DNA of 64,000 nucleotides from Christensenellaceae bacterium (GTDB lineage: Bacteria > Bacillota > Clostridia > Christensenellales > Aristaeellaceae), in the NCBI GenBank assembly GCA_022510815.1, contig JAFLST010000002.1:33992-97991 (forward strand), read 5' to 3'. Shown here piece after piece: positions 53,528 to 61,351 of this stretch. A program made the translations under genes and the position numbers. Every line of letters starts with the position of its first letter. Within the stretch, counting starts at the first letter, position 1. Below the pieces are notes generated by a model. The model was not told the origin of the DNA, did not search any database, and was given only the letters and a program-made list of their open reading frames with translations.

Positions 53528-53534
53528 TCGCGCC
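53511..53534 (-). terminator. Terminator of the SpoVB-like gene
   Basis: GGCGCG / CGCGCC (53518-53523 and 53529-53534, loop 5) is followed on the minus strand by TTTTTTT. Confidence 0.82.
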
Positions 53535-53539
53535 TGTCG

Positions 53540-54829
53540 TTATTTGTTCGCTGTGCGTCTGATCGCACGGATCAGCACAACGGCGCACCATGCCATCCGC
53601 ACCACATGCCCGACCAGCATCGCGATGGCTGCGCCGTAGAGCCGCAGGTACGGCAGGGGAGTCAGCCACGCGGTCAGCAGCAGGGTCACGATGCTGCCCA
53701 CGATGGTGCCTGTGAGCGTCTTCTGCTGGAGGCCGAGGCCCGTCACCATGCCCGAGAGCACCTGATGCACGGAGAAAATCAGCGCCATGGGGCTCAGCAG
53801 GCGGATCAGCGGCGAAAGCGCCGGGGTCTTGTAAAGTGATTCGCCGAGCACGCCCGCGAGCATGAACAGCCCGATCATGGCGAGCAGGCCAATGCCCGCA
53901 GAGGACAGAGTTAGCACGCGCATGGTATGCCGGAGGCGCTGTGGCTGATGCTCCTGACGGGAGACGGCAGGGGTCGCGATCATGCACACGGCGCTCGTCA
54001 CGATGCCGGGGAGCATCATCAGGGGTAGCGCCATGCCGTTGAGCAGGCCGAACTGAGCTGTCGCCGCCGCGGCTGACAGTCCCGAACGACGCAGGCATAC
54101 CGGCAGCAGGATGGCTGTCAGAGTGCGCATGCCGGTGAGGCACAGGCGGGAGAGCGTCATGGGCGTGGAGAGGCGAAACAGCTCTCGGGTCAGCTCGCGC
54201 TGGGGCGGCTCATGGGTCCAGTGGCCGCGCAGAACACGGCGGAACAGCAGAAGCGCCACCACGCCCGCGGCGATCTCGGCTATTCCCGGCAGCGCGGCAG
54301 TCAGCGCGACGCTCCGCCCAGCCAGCAGCATGAGCAGCGCCGCCGACAGCCCGAAGCGCACTGTCTGTTCGGCGCACTCGTTCAGCGCGGGCGCGCGCAT
54401 GTTCTCCAGCCCGTAACAATAGCCGCAGTAGGCCGCGCAGAGGCCCAGCAGCAGCACGTCCGGCGCGCTGGTGAGGATGGCGGGCAACGTGCGCATGTCG
54501 CCCAGCAGCCACGCCAGAGCCGGGGATAGCAGCACCAGCGCGGGTGCCAGCAGCAGCGACATCCACAGCACCAGCGACTGTCCGGCCCGCAGTACGGCGC
54601 GCGCTTCCTCTCCTTCGCGCTGGGCGGTGAGACGGCTCATGGCCGCGGGAATGCCGGAGGTCACCGGGGTGATGGCCAGCATGATGACCGAATGGGACAG
54701 CTCCATCACGCCCATGGCTTCCGCGCCCATCAGCCGGGCCAGCATGAGCCGCATCGCAAAGCCGATGCCGCGGGTGTATCCGTTCGCCAATGTAAGCGTC
54801 ATGGCCTGACGGCGCAAGGTGGCGCGCAT
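53540..54829 (-). CDS. SpoVB/MurJ-like polysaccharide flippase
   Basis: This 429-residue protein has about twelve membrane helices in the MOP (multidrug/oligosaccharidyl-lipid/polysaccharide) exporter fold. Early helix features (NGYTRGIGFAMRLMLARLMGAEAMGVMEL) fit stage V sporulation protein B and related lipid II or polysaccharide flippases. It is shorter than typical SpoVB (about 500 or more). It may act in spore cortex or envelope polymer export. AAGGAG lies 8-9 bases before ATG 54829. Confidence 0.82.
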   Translation of the reverse strand: MRATLRRQAMTLTLANGYTRGIGFAMRLMLARLMGAEAMGVMELSHSVIMLAITPVTSGIPAAMSRLTAQREGEEARAVLRAGQSLVLWMSLLLAPALVLLSPALAWLLGDMRTLPAILTSAPDVLLLGLCAAYCGYCYGLENMRAPALNECAEQTVRFGLSAALLMLLAGRSVALTAALPGIAEIAAGVVALLLFRRVLRGHWTHEPPQRELTRELFRLSTPMTLSRLCLTGMRTLTAILLPVCLRRSGLSAAAATAQFGLLNGMALPLMMLPGIVTSAVCMIATPAVSRQEHQPQRLRHTMRVLTLSSAGIGLLAMIGLFMLAGVLGESLYKTPALSPLIRLLSPMALIFSVHQVLSGMVTGLGLQQKTLTGTIVGSIVTLLLTAWLTPLPYLRLYGAAIAMLVGHVVRMAWCAVVLIRAIRRTANK

Positions 54830-54883
54830 AGGTTCATCTCCTTCGTCAGGGGATGCTATGCGGCTGACCCGCCGCTCATGCAG

Positions 54884-54912
54884 TTGACAGATCGCTCTGC
54901 TTTCTATATAAT
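54884..54912 (+). promoter_or_regulatory. Consensus promoter of the dCMP deaminase gene
   Basis: A perfect TTGACA (54884-54889) and a perfect TATAAT (54907-54912) are 17 bases apart. Confidence 0.88.
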
Positions 54913-54925
54913 ATTGTCAAACAAT
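54913..54925. promoter_or_regulatory. Inverted repeat at the dCMP deaminase transcription start
   Basis: ATTGT (54913-54917), CAA, ACAAT (54921-54925) is a perfect dyad abutting the -10 box and covering the likely start site, a position where a repressor could act. Confidence 0.4.
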
Positions 54926-54954
54926 CGTGAAATATCGTTGAAAGGGTGATACCC

Positions 54955-55416
54955 GTGAACAAGTGGGACGACCGCTTTATGGAGATGGCGCATGTCATCG
55001 CGGGCTGGACGAGCTGCTATATGCCGGGCCGGAGCATCGGCTGCGTGATCGTCAAGGACAAGCGTATCATGACCACCGGTTATAACGGCGCGCCTGCTGG
55101 CCTTCGTACCTGCAAGGAGCGGGGAGAGTGCATGCGCCGTCGGCTGGGTATCGAATCCGGCACCCGGGCGGAGCTGTGCTATGCCATTCATGCCGAGCAG
55201 AACGCCATCATTCAGGCCGCCAAGCTGGGCGTGTCCATCGACGGCGCGACGCTCTACTGCACGCATCAGCCCTGCAGCGTCTGCGCGAAAATGATCATCA
55301 ACGCGGGCATCAAGCGCGTGGTTTATCAGCAGGGCTATCCGGACGAGTTCTCGCTGGAGATTTTCCGGGAAGCGAACGTTCAGCTTGAACGCTACGAGCC
55401 GGAAGAACGGGCGTAA
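54955..55416 (+). CDS. dCMP deaminase (ComEB-type)
   Basis: This 153-residue zinc enzyme deaminates dCMP to dUMP for dTTP synthesis. The catalytic HAEQNAI and the zinc pair PCSVCAKM are present, along with the TGYNGAPAG nucleotide loop and an additional CKERGECMRR zinc insert. GTG 54955 was chosen because AAAGGGTGA lies about 8 bases before it; the GTG at 54946 sits within the ribosome site. It ends just before a hairpin that terminates the convergent gene. Confidence 0.94.
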   Translation: MNKWDDRFMEMAHVIAGWTSCYMPGRSIGCVIVKDKRIMTTGYNGAPAGLRTCKERGECMRRRLGIESGTRAELCYAIHAEQNAIIQAAKLGVSIDGATLYCTHQPCSVCAKMIINAGIKRVVYQQGYPDEFSLEIFREANVQLERYEPEERA

Positions 55417-55419
55417 GAC

Positions 55420-55447
55420 AAAAAAAGCGGGAGGGGCAGCCTCCCGC
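55420..55447 (-). terminator. Terminator of the DUF6062 gene
   Basis: GCGGGAGG / CCTCCCGC (55427-55434 and 55440-55447) is followed on the minus strand by TTTTTTT. Its right arm continues into a short sequence (55440-55465) that recurs at 59554-59577. Confidence 0.8.
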
Positions 55448-55465
55448 ACCCACTCCCGAAAGGCG
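55440..55465. repeat. Short repeat, relative of the hairpin repeat family (copy F)
   Basis: CCTCCCGCACC, then CCCGAAA and GGCG. The same order occurs at 59554-59577 with a few changes. The reverse strand resembles the left end of copies A and B (GGGTGGTGTCGGAAGG). A hairpin ATCC GTTAC GGGAT follows at about 55470. Confidence 0.4.
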
Positions 55466-55518
55466 TCGACGATCCGTTACGGGATGGAAAATGGTCTATC
55501 GCATGACATGTAACAGAG

Positions 55519-56298
55519 TTATTCCTTCGGGTAGGGTTCCTGACCGATGCACCAGCCGCGCAGCTTATTGACAGAGCGTTCCACCGCGTCGCGGCTGTTC
55601 TTCCACGGCTCGGAGGCAAAGCGGTAATCGAACTTTTTGATGAACCAGCTGATCTCCTCCTGCATCCTGTCGAAGGCTTCCGTCTCCAGCCTGACCAGCG
55701 TGTCGGTGAACTCAGCCAGCTCCTTGCTGTTCAGTTCCTGCGGGGCAAAGCGCATCAGCTCCGCCGCATGGGGGAGGCACACGCCCTTTCCGGCGGCAAA
55801 GGCCCTGCGGAAATCAGATTCGTTCTTGTACAGATGGAAAAAGGTGTGCAGATAGCGCGCCATGTTTTCGTTAATGCTGTCGCAGACCACGCAGGTCTCG
55901 GTGATCTTTTCGAGGTCGCGCAGATCGTTCTCCAGTGCCTTTTTAGGGCTGGGGGCCTTGCCGGAGAGCCGGTCGACCAGCGAAGCCTGCGACGCGCCCT
56001 TAGCGGACTGCTTCATCCCCTTAAGCGTCTTGGCAAGCCGGGCGCGGGTTTCCGCGAGATGGGATTCGAGCATCAGCGCGTGACCCAGACGGTTGTCCAC
56101 GGCAAAGAGCATCTCCTGGTGATGCCGGCAGAAGCCCTTCTTGTTGACCTGAATACGGGTATCCGGCTCCATGACCGACGCGCCGAGAAAGCGGTCGACC
56201 TCGCCGACCTCCATCTTTCGCCGGAGAGAGCACAGCAGGCATTCGCCGTCCAGTTTCATTGAATCCCAGACCGGGATCGTATCAAGATGGTAATTCAT
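55519..56298 (-). CDS. DUF6062-like cysteine-containing protein
   Basis: This 259-residue soluble protein has four cysteine groups: CLLC (20-23), CRHH (57-60), CVVC in the middle and CLPH later, a spacing that suggests metal binding. Long helices fill the rest. It matches my memory of the DUF6062 family of clostridia; no function is known. GGAGG lies before ATG 56298 and it has its own promoter and terminator. Confidence 0.75.
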   Translation of the reverse strand: MNYHLDTIPVWDSMKLDGECLLCSLRRKMEVGEVDRFLGASVMEPDTRIQVNKKGFCRHHQEMLFAVDNRLGHALMLESHLAETRARLAKTLKGMKQSAKGASQASLVDRLSGKAPSPKKALENDLRDLEKITETCVVCDSINENMARYLHTFFHLYKNESDFRRAFAAGKGVCLPHAAELMRFAPQELNSKELAEFTDTLVRLETEAFDRMQEEISWFIKKFDYRFASEPWKNSRDAVERSVNKLRGWCIGQEPYPKE

Positions 56299-56324
56299 GG
56301 CTGTCCTCCGATGCTGTTTTTCTT

Positions 56325-56353
56325 ATCGTAACATGCCCTGCACCGTTTGACAA
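56325..56353 (-). promoter_or_regulatory. Promoter of the DUF6062-like gene
   Basis: On the minus strand TTGTCA (56348-56353) and TACGAT (56325-56330) are 17 bases apart. The same bases read TTGACA on the plus strand (56347-56352), but no matching plus-strand -10 was found at normal spacing. Confidence 0.72.
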
Positions 56354-56405
56354 GCATTTTTTCCGCCGCAGGACGCATAGGCTCTCCCACAAGGAGGGGA
56401 TGACC

Positions 56406-57245
56406 ATGCGCAGGATGGAGCGGCGGATGTATCGGATCAAGCGGGGACAAGCCTTTGCCCGGAGAATCCTGCTGGGAGCCGCGGCGATCGTGGCGCTGAC
56501 TGGACTGATCGGGCGGCTTCGGGGCGGAAACATGCTCTCGGCACAGCTCCTGTCTGAGCCGACGGCGACGCCCATCGCTTCCGGCTTTGACGAGACGGTC
56601 GAAACCCGTGAAATCACCCTGCCCGCGGAGGTCTGGTATGCCATCCAGACGGGCGTGTTTTCCACCCGGGAGGCCGCGGAGGAGAAGGCGGGCGTTTATG
56701 CGGACCGGGGAGCCCCGGGATATGTGACCCAGGATGGCGATAAATGGCGGGTGTTCATCGCCTGCTACGGCGATAAGACCGACGCGAACAATGTGCGGAC
56801 AAGACTCGGCGACGCGCAGCAGGTGGAGACTTATCTTTTTGAGTGGGCCTGCCCGCAGGTGAGACTGCGGCTTTCCGGCATGGTCGGACAGATGGACGTG
56901 GTGGAGGCGGGGCTGCTTCTCCGCCAGCAGATGGCCCGACAGCTCCGGGAGGATGCGTCCCGGCTGGACAGCGGTGCGATTACAGCGGGAGACGAGCGCC
57001 AGACGCTTGAGAGCCTTGACGGCCAGGTGTCGCTTTGGGCTGACACAGCACGAAGCCGTTTTGCCCGGCCTTATCCGGCGCTGGTAGAGGCGCTGCTCGG
57101 CTGGTCAGATCATTGGCAGACGCGTTATAGCGCGCTCTCCGCGGCAACCGGCGATCCCACGGCGCTTTCCGCGGCGCTCAAGGCACAGGCCATGGCGCTC
57201 TTTGCGGATAATATCAGCTTCCGAAATCAGCTGAATGCGCAATGA
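56406..57245 (+). CDS. Membrane-anchored SPOR-domain protein
   Basis: This 279-residue protein has a basic N-terminus, one membrane helix (about 19-36), a Thr/Pro linker and a SPOR domain (about 75-140: WYAIQTGVFSTREAAEEKA, then WRVFIACYGDK). SPOR domains bind glycan strands stripped of stem peptides at division sites and in sporulation septa. The C-terminal half is helical. In architecture it resembles SpoIIB-type proteins. ATG 56406 is preferred over ATG 56400, which abuts the AAGGAGGGG site. It faces away from the DUF6062 gene. Confidence 0.8.
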   Translation: MRRMERRMYRIKRGQAFARRILLGAAAIVALTGLIGRLRGGNMLSAQLLSEPTATPIASGFDETVETREITLPAEVWYAIQTGVFSTREAAEEKAGVYADRGAPGYVTQDGDKWRVFIACYGDKTDANNVRTRLGDAQQVETYLFEWACPQVRLRLSGMVGQMDVVEAGLLLRQQMARQLREDASRLDSGAITAGDERQTLESLDGQVSLWADTARSRFARPYPALVEALLGWSDHWQTRYSALSAATGDPTALSAALKAQAMALFADNISFRNQLNAQ

Positions 57246-57317
57246 CGTTTACCACGATCAAAGCAGGATGAGCTCCTGATGGAAATACGCTACACAAATG
57301 GAAGGGAGAAATGGATC

Positions 57318-57704
57318 ATGACCATCCGCGACGTAAAGGAAATCCTCGGGGCCGAGGTGCTGACTGGCGAGGAGCTGCTGGACACGGTTGTCGAGAGCGG
57401 CTGCGGCGCCGATCTGATGAGCGATGTGCTGGCCTTTGTGAAGCACAGAACGGTGCTGATCACGGGCTTGATTAACCAGCATGTCGTGCGCACGTCGGAA
57501 ATGCTGGACATCAGCTGCATCGTGTTCTCCCGCGGCAAGCGGCCGGGCGAGGATATCCTTGAGGAAGCGGAGGAGGCGGGCATCGCCGTGCTGTCCACGC
57601 CGCTGACGACCTACACCTGCTGCGGCGAGCTGTATATGCGCGGTCTCACGGGCGCCAAGCAGCACGCGTCGGTCACCGGCGCCGCAGAGGAAGCGGGGAG
57701 GTGA
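57318..57704 (+). CDS. DRTGG-domain protein (first of two)
   Basis: This 128-residue protein is a single DRTGG-like domain (TIRDVKEILGAEVLTGEE start, VLITGLINQHVVRTSEMLDI middle). The domain is found in phosphotransacetylase and in regulatory proteins and is thought to bind a ligand. It is related to the gene at 59626-59970. It heads the hydrogenase-linked cluster, followed by an HATPase gene after 6 bases. Start ATG 57318 follows GGGAG by 9 bases. Confidence 0.85.
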   Translation: MTIRDVKEILGAEVLTGEELLDTVVESGCGADLMSDVLAFVKHRTVLITGLINQHVVRTSEMLDISCIVFSRGKRPGEDILEEAEEAGIAVLSTPLTTYTCCGELYMRGLTGAKQHASVTGAAEEAGR

Positions 57705-57710
57705 CGGAAG

Positions 57711-58136
57711 ATGGCTGTTATGCTGGAGCAGGTCTTCCAGGTGGACAAGGGCGCTTATGAAACGGCTGGCGAAGCCTCGATGACCATCAAGCGGACGCTC
57801 AAGCGTCTGGGCATCGACGCGTCGATTCTCCGCCAGCTCTCCGTGGCCAGCTATGAGGTGGAGCTGAATCTGGTCATCCACAGCCTCGGCGGCACGCTGA
57901 CTCTGACGGTTGACCCGGACAAGATCACCCTGATCTCCAAGGACGTCGGCCCAGGCATTCCGGATATCGACAAGGCCATGACCGAGGGCTATTCCACCGC
58001 CAGCGAGGAGGCGCGTTCTCTGGGCTTCGGCGCTGGCATGGGCCTGCCGAACATGAAGCGCAACGCAACCACCTTCGATATTGTCAGCGAGGTCGGCGTG
58101 GGCACCTGCATCACCATGACCTTCGCGCTGCACTGA
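57711..58136 (+). CDS. HATPase protein, anti-sigma-factor kinase-like
   Basis: This 141-residue protein is a single GHKL ATPase domain with the N-box region SYEVELNLVIHS, the G1 box KDVGPGIPD and the G2 box GFGAGMGLPNMKR. It resembles RsbW/SpoIIAB-type serine kinases and the ATPase partners found in [FeFe]-hydrogenase regulatory clusters. No anti-anti-sigma factor or sigma factor is adjacent, so the partner may be the hydrogenase homologue or the DRTGG proteins. GGGAGGTG lies in front of ATG 57711. Confidence 0.88.
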   Translation: MAVMLEQVFQVDKGAYETAGEASMTIKRTLKRLGIDASILRQLSVASYEVELNLVIHSLGGTLTLTVDPDKITLISKDVGPGIPDIDKAMTEGYSTASEEARSLGFGAGMGLPNMKRNATTFDIVSEVGVGTCITMTFALH

Positions 58137-58199
58137 GGGTTACAACAGCAAGTTCGTTGAAGCGGCTCGGCCGCTTTGACGGAATCCCGGAGGGAACTT

Positions 58200-59501
58200 A
58201 TGGCTCTGGAAAAACGCTTTCATTCCGTGCGGCTGGAAAAGGACAAGTGCCGCGCGTGCACCAACTGCCTGAAGCGATGTCCGACGGAGGCGATCCGCGT
58301 TCGCGGCGGCAGGGCGCATATCATTGACGATCGCTGCATCGACTGCGGCGAGTGCATCCGTGTGTGCGAATATCACGCCAAGGTCGCCATCACCGACCCG
58401 CTGTCCTCCATCGCGCGTTTCAAGTATAAGATCGCTTTGCCCGCGCCGTCGATGTACGGCCAGTTCAAGAATATCCGCAGCATCTCGCAGGTGCTCTCGG
58501 GCCTCAAGCTGATGGGCTTTGACGAGGTGTTCGAGGTGGCCCGCGGCGCCGATGTGGTGACCCGTGCCATCCGTGAGAAGCTCCGCCAGCCTGATTTGCC
58601 GAGACCGCTGATCTCAACGGCCTGTCCGGCTATCGTGCGGCTGATTCAGGTGCGCTTCCCGGACCTCATTGATCATCTGGTGGATATCCGCCAGCCCATG
58701 GAGGTCGCCGCGCTGATCGCCAAGCGGGAGTTCGCCCGCAAGCATCAGGTCGACGAATCGGAGATCGGCTGCTTCTTCATCACGCCCTGTCCGGCGAAGG
58801 TGACGGCCATCCGCAACCCCATCGGTCACGAGTCCTCGGCGGTGGACGGCGCGATCTCCGTGCTTGAGATTTACGGCCTTCTGTCCAGCCATACCCGGCG
58901 CGCGGAGACGGACGAGTCCCTCATCACGGCCTCCGCATGGGGCGTGGGCTGGGCCTCCAGCGGCGGTGAGGCCAACGCGGTTTGCCCGGATAACGCGCTG
59001 GCGGTGGACGGCATCGAGAATGTCATCCGCGTGCTGGAGGAGATTGAGAACGATAAGCTGGATCTCGAGTTCTTCGAGGGCAACGCCTGCACCGGCGGCT
59101 GCGTCGGCGGGCCGCTGAACTTCGAGAACAATTATGTCGCCCGCAACATTATCAGGAAGCTCATCGACCGTGGGAACGGCAGGTATCCCGACGAGAAGGT
59201 CGACGTGAGCCTCCTGACCAAATACCCGCTTTACAACCGTCTGCCCATCCTGCCCAACAGCGCCATGAAGCTCGACGACGACCTTGTCGAGGCCATGCGC
59301 AAGATGGAGAAGATCGAAGAAATCTTCAAGAAGCTGCCGGGCTACGACTGCGGCTCCTGCGGTTCGCCCACCTGCCACACCTTTGCCGAGGATATTGTGC
59401 AGGGCTTTGCCCGTGAGATGGACTGCATCCACATCATGAAGGAGCAGCTCCGCATCATGGCCCAGCAGATGGTGAGCCTCGCGGAGACGTCGCGCGAGTG
59501 A
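58200..59501 (+). CDS. Sensory-type [FeFe]-hydrogenase homologue without output domain
   Basis: This 433-residue protein has two 4Fe-4S clusters (C17, C20, C23, C27 and C46, C49, C52, C56), an H-cluster domain with STACPA (C142), TPCPAK (C197) and NACTGGCVGG (C297, C301), then a C-terminal 4Fe-4S domain (C384, C387, C392, C409) and a short helix. The cluster-binding cysteines are kept, but the proton-relay cysteine of catalytic enzymes (first C of TSCCP) is Ala141, as described for sensory HydS proteins. The usual PAS or phosphatase output of such sensors is absent. Its neighbours suggest H2 or redox sensing. GGAGGG precedes ATG 58200. Confidence 0.88.
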   Translation: MALEKRFHSVRLEKDKCRACTNCLKRCPTEAIRVRGGRAHIIDDRCIDCGECIRVCEYHAKVAITDPLSSIARFKYKIALPAPSMYGQFKNIRSISQVLSGLKLMGFDEVFEVARGADVVTRAIREKLRQPDLPRPLISTACPAIVRLIQVRFPDLIDHLVDIRQPMEVAALIAKREFARKHQVDESEIGCFFITPCPAKVTAIRNPIGHESSAVDGAISVLEIYGLLSSHTRRAETDESLITASAWGVGWASSGGEANAVCPDNALAVDGIENVIRVLEEIENDKLDLEFFEGNACTGGCVGGPLNFENNYVARNIIRKLIDRGNGRYPDEKVDVSLLTKYPLYNRLPILPNSAMKLDDDLVEAMRKMEKIEEIFKKLPGYDCGSCGSPTCHTFAEDIVQGFAREMDCIHIMKEQLRIMAQQMVSLAETSRE

Positions 59502-59553
59502 CGGAGACGACGGGGAGAAGGAGCGGCAGGAGGCGGCTTTTCTGAGAAACGCC

Positions 59554-59577
59554 CCTCCCGCACCTACCCGAAAAGCG
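59554..59577. repeat. Short repeat, relative of the hairpin repeat family (copy E)
   Basis: CCTCCCGCACC, then ACCCGAAAAGCG, almost the same as 55440-55465. The 124-base gap between the hydrogenase homologue and the second DRTGG gene contains this and nothing else that I can name. Confidence 0.4.
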
Positions 59578-59625
59578 TTTCTTTTCTCTATTATAGACAT
59601 TTTACAATCAGAAAGGATGATTCCC

Positions 59626-59970
59626 ATGACCATTCAGGATGTTATCAACGCGACCGGCGCGAAGCTGCTCACGCAGAATGCCGACGTTACGAAACCCGTG
59701 ACCTGTGTCTACGCGGGCGATCTGCTCAGTCTCGTGATGGCGGCGGGTCAGCCGGGCATGGCGTGGATCACCGTGCAGACCCACATGAACGTCATTGCCG
59801 TCGCGTCCAACCTCGAGATGCCGGTGGTCATCATCTCTGAGGGCATCGCCATGGAAGCGACCTCGCTGGCGAAGGCGGAGGACGAGGGCATCGCGGTGCT
59901 TTCCAGCGACAAAACGAACTACGAGCTCAGCGGTCTTTTGTGGGCGGCGGGCCTGCCCGCGGAGGCATAA
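59626..59970 (+). CDS. DRTGG-domain protein (second of two)
   Basis: This 114-residue protein is a single DRTGG-like domain (TIQDVINATGAKLLTQN; GDLLSLVMAAG; GIAVLSSDKTNYELSG). It is a paralogue of 57318-57704, with the same VLS...T.YE(C)xG ending. It is probably a ligand- or partner-binding component of the hydrogenase regulatory set. ATG 59626 follows GAAAGGATGA; it is followed by the PHP gene 2 bases later. Confidence 0.85.
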   Translation: MTIQDVINATGAKLLTQNADVTKPVTCVYAGDLLSLVMAAGQPGMAWITVQTHMNVIAVASNLEMPVVIISEGIAMEATSLAKAEDEGIAVLSSDKTNYELSGLLWAAGLPAEA

Positions 59971-59972
59971 GC

Positions 59973-60683
59973 GTGTTTGTCGACCTGCACATTCATTCGT
60001 GCCTGTCACCCTGCGCTGATGACGACATGACCCCAGCCAACATCTGCGGCATGGCGCACTTGAAGGGTCTTGACGCCATCGCGGTGACGGATCACAACAC
60101 GGCGCGCAACCTGCCCTATGTCAAGGAAGCGGCGGACTATTACGGCCTGATCCTGCTGCCGGGGATGGAGGTCACCACCCGTGAGGAGGTGCACCTGCTG
60201 GGCTACTTCCCGACGGTGGAGGCCGCGGTGGAGGCGGGGGAGGTTTTCTCGTCGCATCTGCCGCCGATGCCAAACGACCCGAAGTTCTTCGGCAATCAGC
60301 GCATCGTCAACACGGACGACGAGGTGGTCGGGGAGGAAACGCGCATGCTCATCGGCGCGACGGACCTTGACCTGTCCGAGTGCACGCGCATCATCCGGGA
60401 GCGGGGCGGCATCGCGATTCCGGCGCATATCAACCGCGGCTCCAACGGCCTGCTGATGAATCTGGGCATGATGCCGGACGAGCCTGTCTACCCGGTGGTG
60501 GAGGTCGCCCGGGGCCACAAGATTCGCGAGAGCATCCTCGAAGGCCGCGCGGTGCTCTACTCCTCGGATGCCCATCAGCTTGGCGCGATCATGGAGCCTG
60601 ATTTTAACTTCGACACCCCGCGCTTCTCCTTGGGCGGTTTGTTAGACGCGTTGAACGAAAACTCAATTTTTGACAAGAATTAG
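59973..60683 (+). CDS. PHP-domain metal-dependent phosphoesterase
   Basis: This 236-residue protein has the four PHP metal motifs: DLHIHSCLSPC, ITD-like AVTDHNTARN, AHINRGSNGL and SSDAHQLG. Stand-alone PHP proteins act as phosphatases or 5'-3' oligonucleases. Conserved placement with hydrogenase regulators suggests a signalling phosphatase, perhaps opposing the HATPase kinases; this is inference. GTG 59973 was chosen for its GGAGG site and because it puts the HxH motif at residues 6-8. Confidence 0.9.
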   Translation: MFVDLHIHSCLSPCADDDMTPANICGMAHLKGLDAIAVTDHNTARNLPYVKEAADYYGLILLPGMEVTTREEVHLLGYFPTVEAAVEAGEVFSSHLPPMPNDPKFFGNQRIVNTDDEVVGEETRMLIGATDLDLSECTRIIRERGGIAIPAHINRGSNGLLMNLGMMPDEPVYPVVEVARGHKIRESILEGRAVLYSSDAHQLGAIMEPDFNFDTPRFSLGGLLDALNENSIFDKN

Positions 60684-60724
60684 CTTTCTCATCTGTGCAA
60701 AAGCATGAATTTTGAAAAGATCGT

Positions 60725-60754
60725 GCAAGTTTTGACGAAATTGTCGGAACTTGC
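60725..60754. promoter_or_regulatory. Nested inverted repeat upstream of the NuoE-like gene
   Basis: GCAAGTT (60725-60731) pairs with AACTTGC (60748-60754), with an inner GAC/GTC pair around GAAATT. It lies 23 bases before the candidate -10, where a regulator could bind. A second hairpin, AAAATGGC / GCCATTTT, spans about 60793-60824. Confidence 0.4.
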
Positions 60755-60776
60755 CCTTTCTTTTCGGAAAAAAGTA

Positions 60777-60785
60777 TGTTAAAAT
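60777..60785 (+). promoter_or_regulatory. Possible extended -10 promoter of the Hyd genes
   Basis: TGT directly precedes TAAAAT (60780-60785). No convincing -35 hexamer stands at 16-18 bases, so activation or an extended -10 mode would be needed. Confidence 0.4.
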
Positions 60786-60863
60786 ACTGACAAAATGGCG
60801 TAGCTATGCTGTGCCATTTTCAGAAGGTTACCCGATGCAACTGCAAGGAGGTAGTTTTTCACG

Positions 60864-61331
60864 ATGCCTGAGTTGAAGGAAAAGTACGCGGCGCTTGACG
60901 AAGTGATCGCCCGGCACAAGGGTGAACCCGGCGCTCTGATGCCCGTGCTGCAGGAGGCGCAGAACATCTTTGGCTATGTGCCCAAGGACGTTCAGCAGAT
61001 CATTGCCGATGGTCTGGGCACCACGCTGGCGGAGGTCTATGGCGTGGCGACGTTCTACGCGCAGTTCTCTCTGGAGCCCAAGGGCCAGTATGTCGTGGGC
61101 GTTTGCCTTGGCACGGCCTGCTACGTCAAGGGCAGCCAGAAGGTGCTCGACAAGCTGGCTGAGGAGCTGGACATCCCCGTTGGCCGGACCACTCCTGACG
61201 GCGTCTTCACCCTGAACGCGACCCGTTGTCTGGGCGCCTGCGGTCTGGCTCCCGTCATGATGATCAACGACGAGGTGTACGGCCGTCTGACCCCCGACAT
61301 GATCCCCGAGATCGTCGCGAAGTATCGCTGA
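60864..61331 (+). CDS. NuoE/HydC-like 2Fe-2S subunit of a NAD-linked hydrogenase
   Basis: This 155-residue thioredoxin-like ferredoxin has 2Fe-2S ligands C81, C86, C122 and C126 (CLGTAC and CLGAC motifs) and the helical N-terminus GALMPVLQEAQNIFGYVP typical of the 24-kDa NADH dehydrogenase subunit. In HydABC-type enzymes this is the HydC electron-transfer subunit. AAGGAGGT precedes the ATG. An HATPase gene follows after 20 bases rather than the flavoprotein gene directly. Confidence 0.93.
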   Translation: MPELKEKYAALDEVIARHKGEPGALMPVLQEAQNIFGYVPKDVQQIIADGLGTTLAEVYGVATFYAQFSLEPKGQYVVGVCLGTACYVKGSQKVLDKLAEELDIPVGRTTPDGVFTLNATRCLGACGLAPVMMINDEVYGRLTPDMIPEIVAKYR

Positions 61332-61351
61332 GCCGCGGGAGGTGAAGGCCT

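Noticed and set aside
56347..56375. Plus-strand TTGACA before the SPOR gene as a sigma-A promoter
   Set aside because: No -10 hexamer at 16-18 bases; the same bases form the -35 of the divergent minus-strand promoter. A sporulation sigma promoter is possible but not supported.
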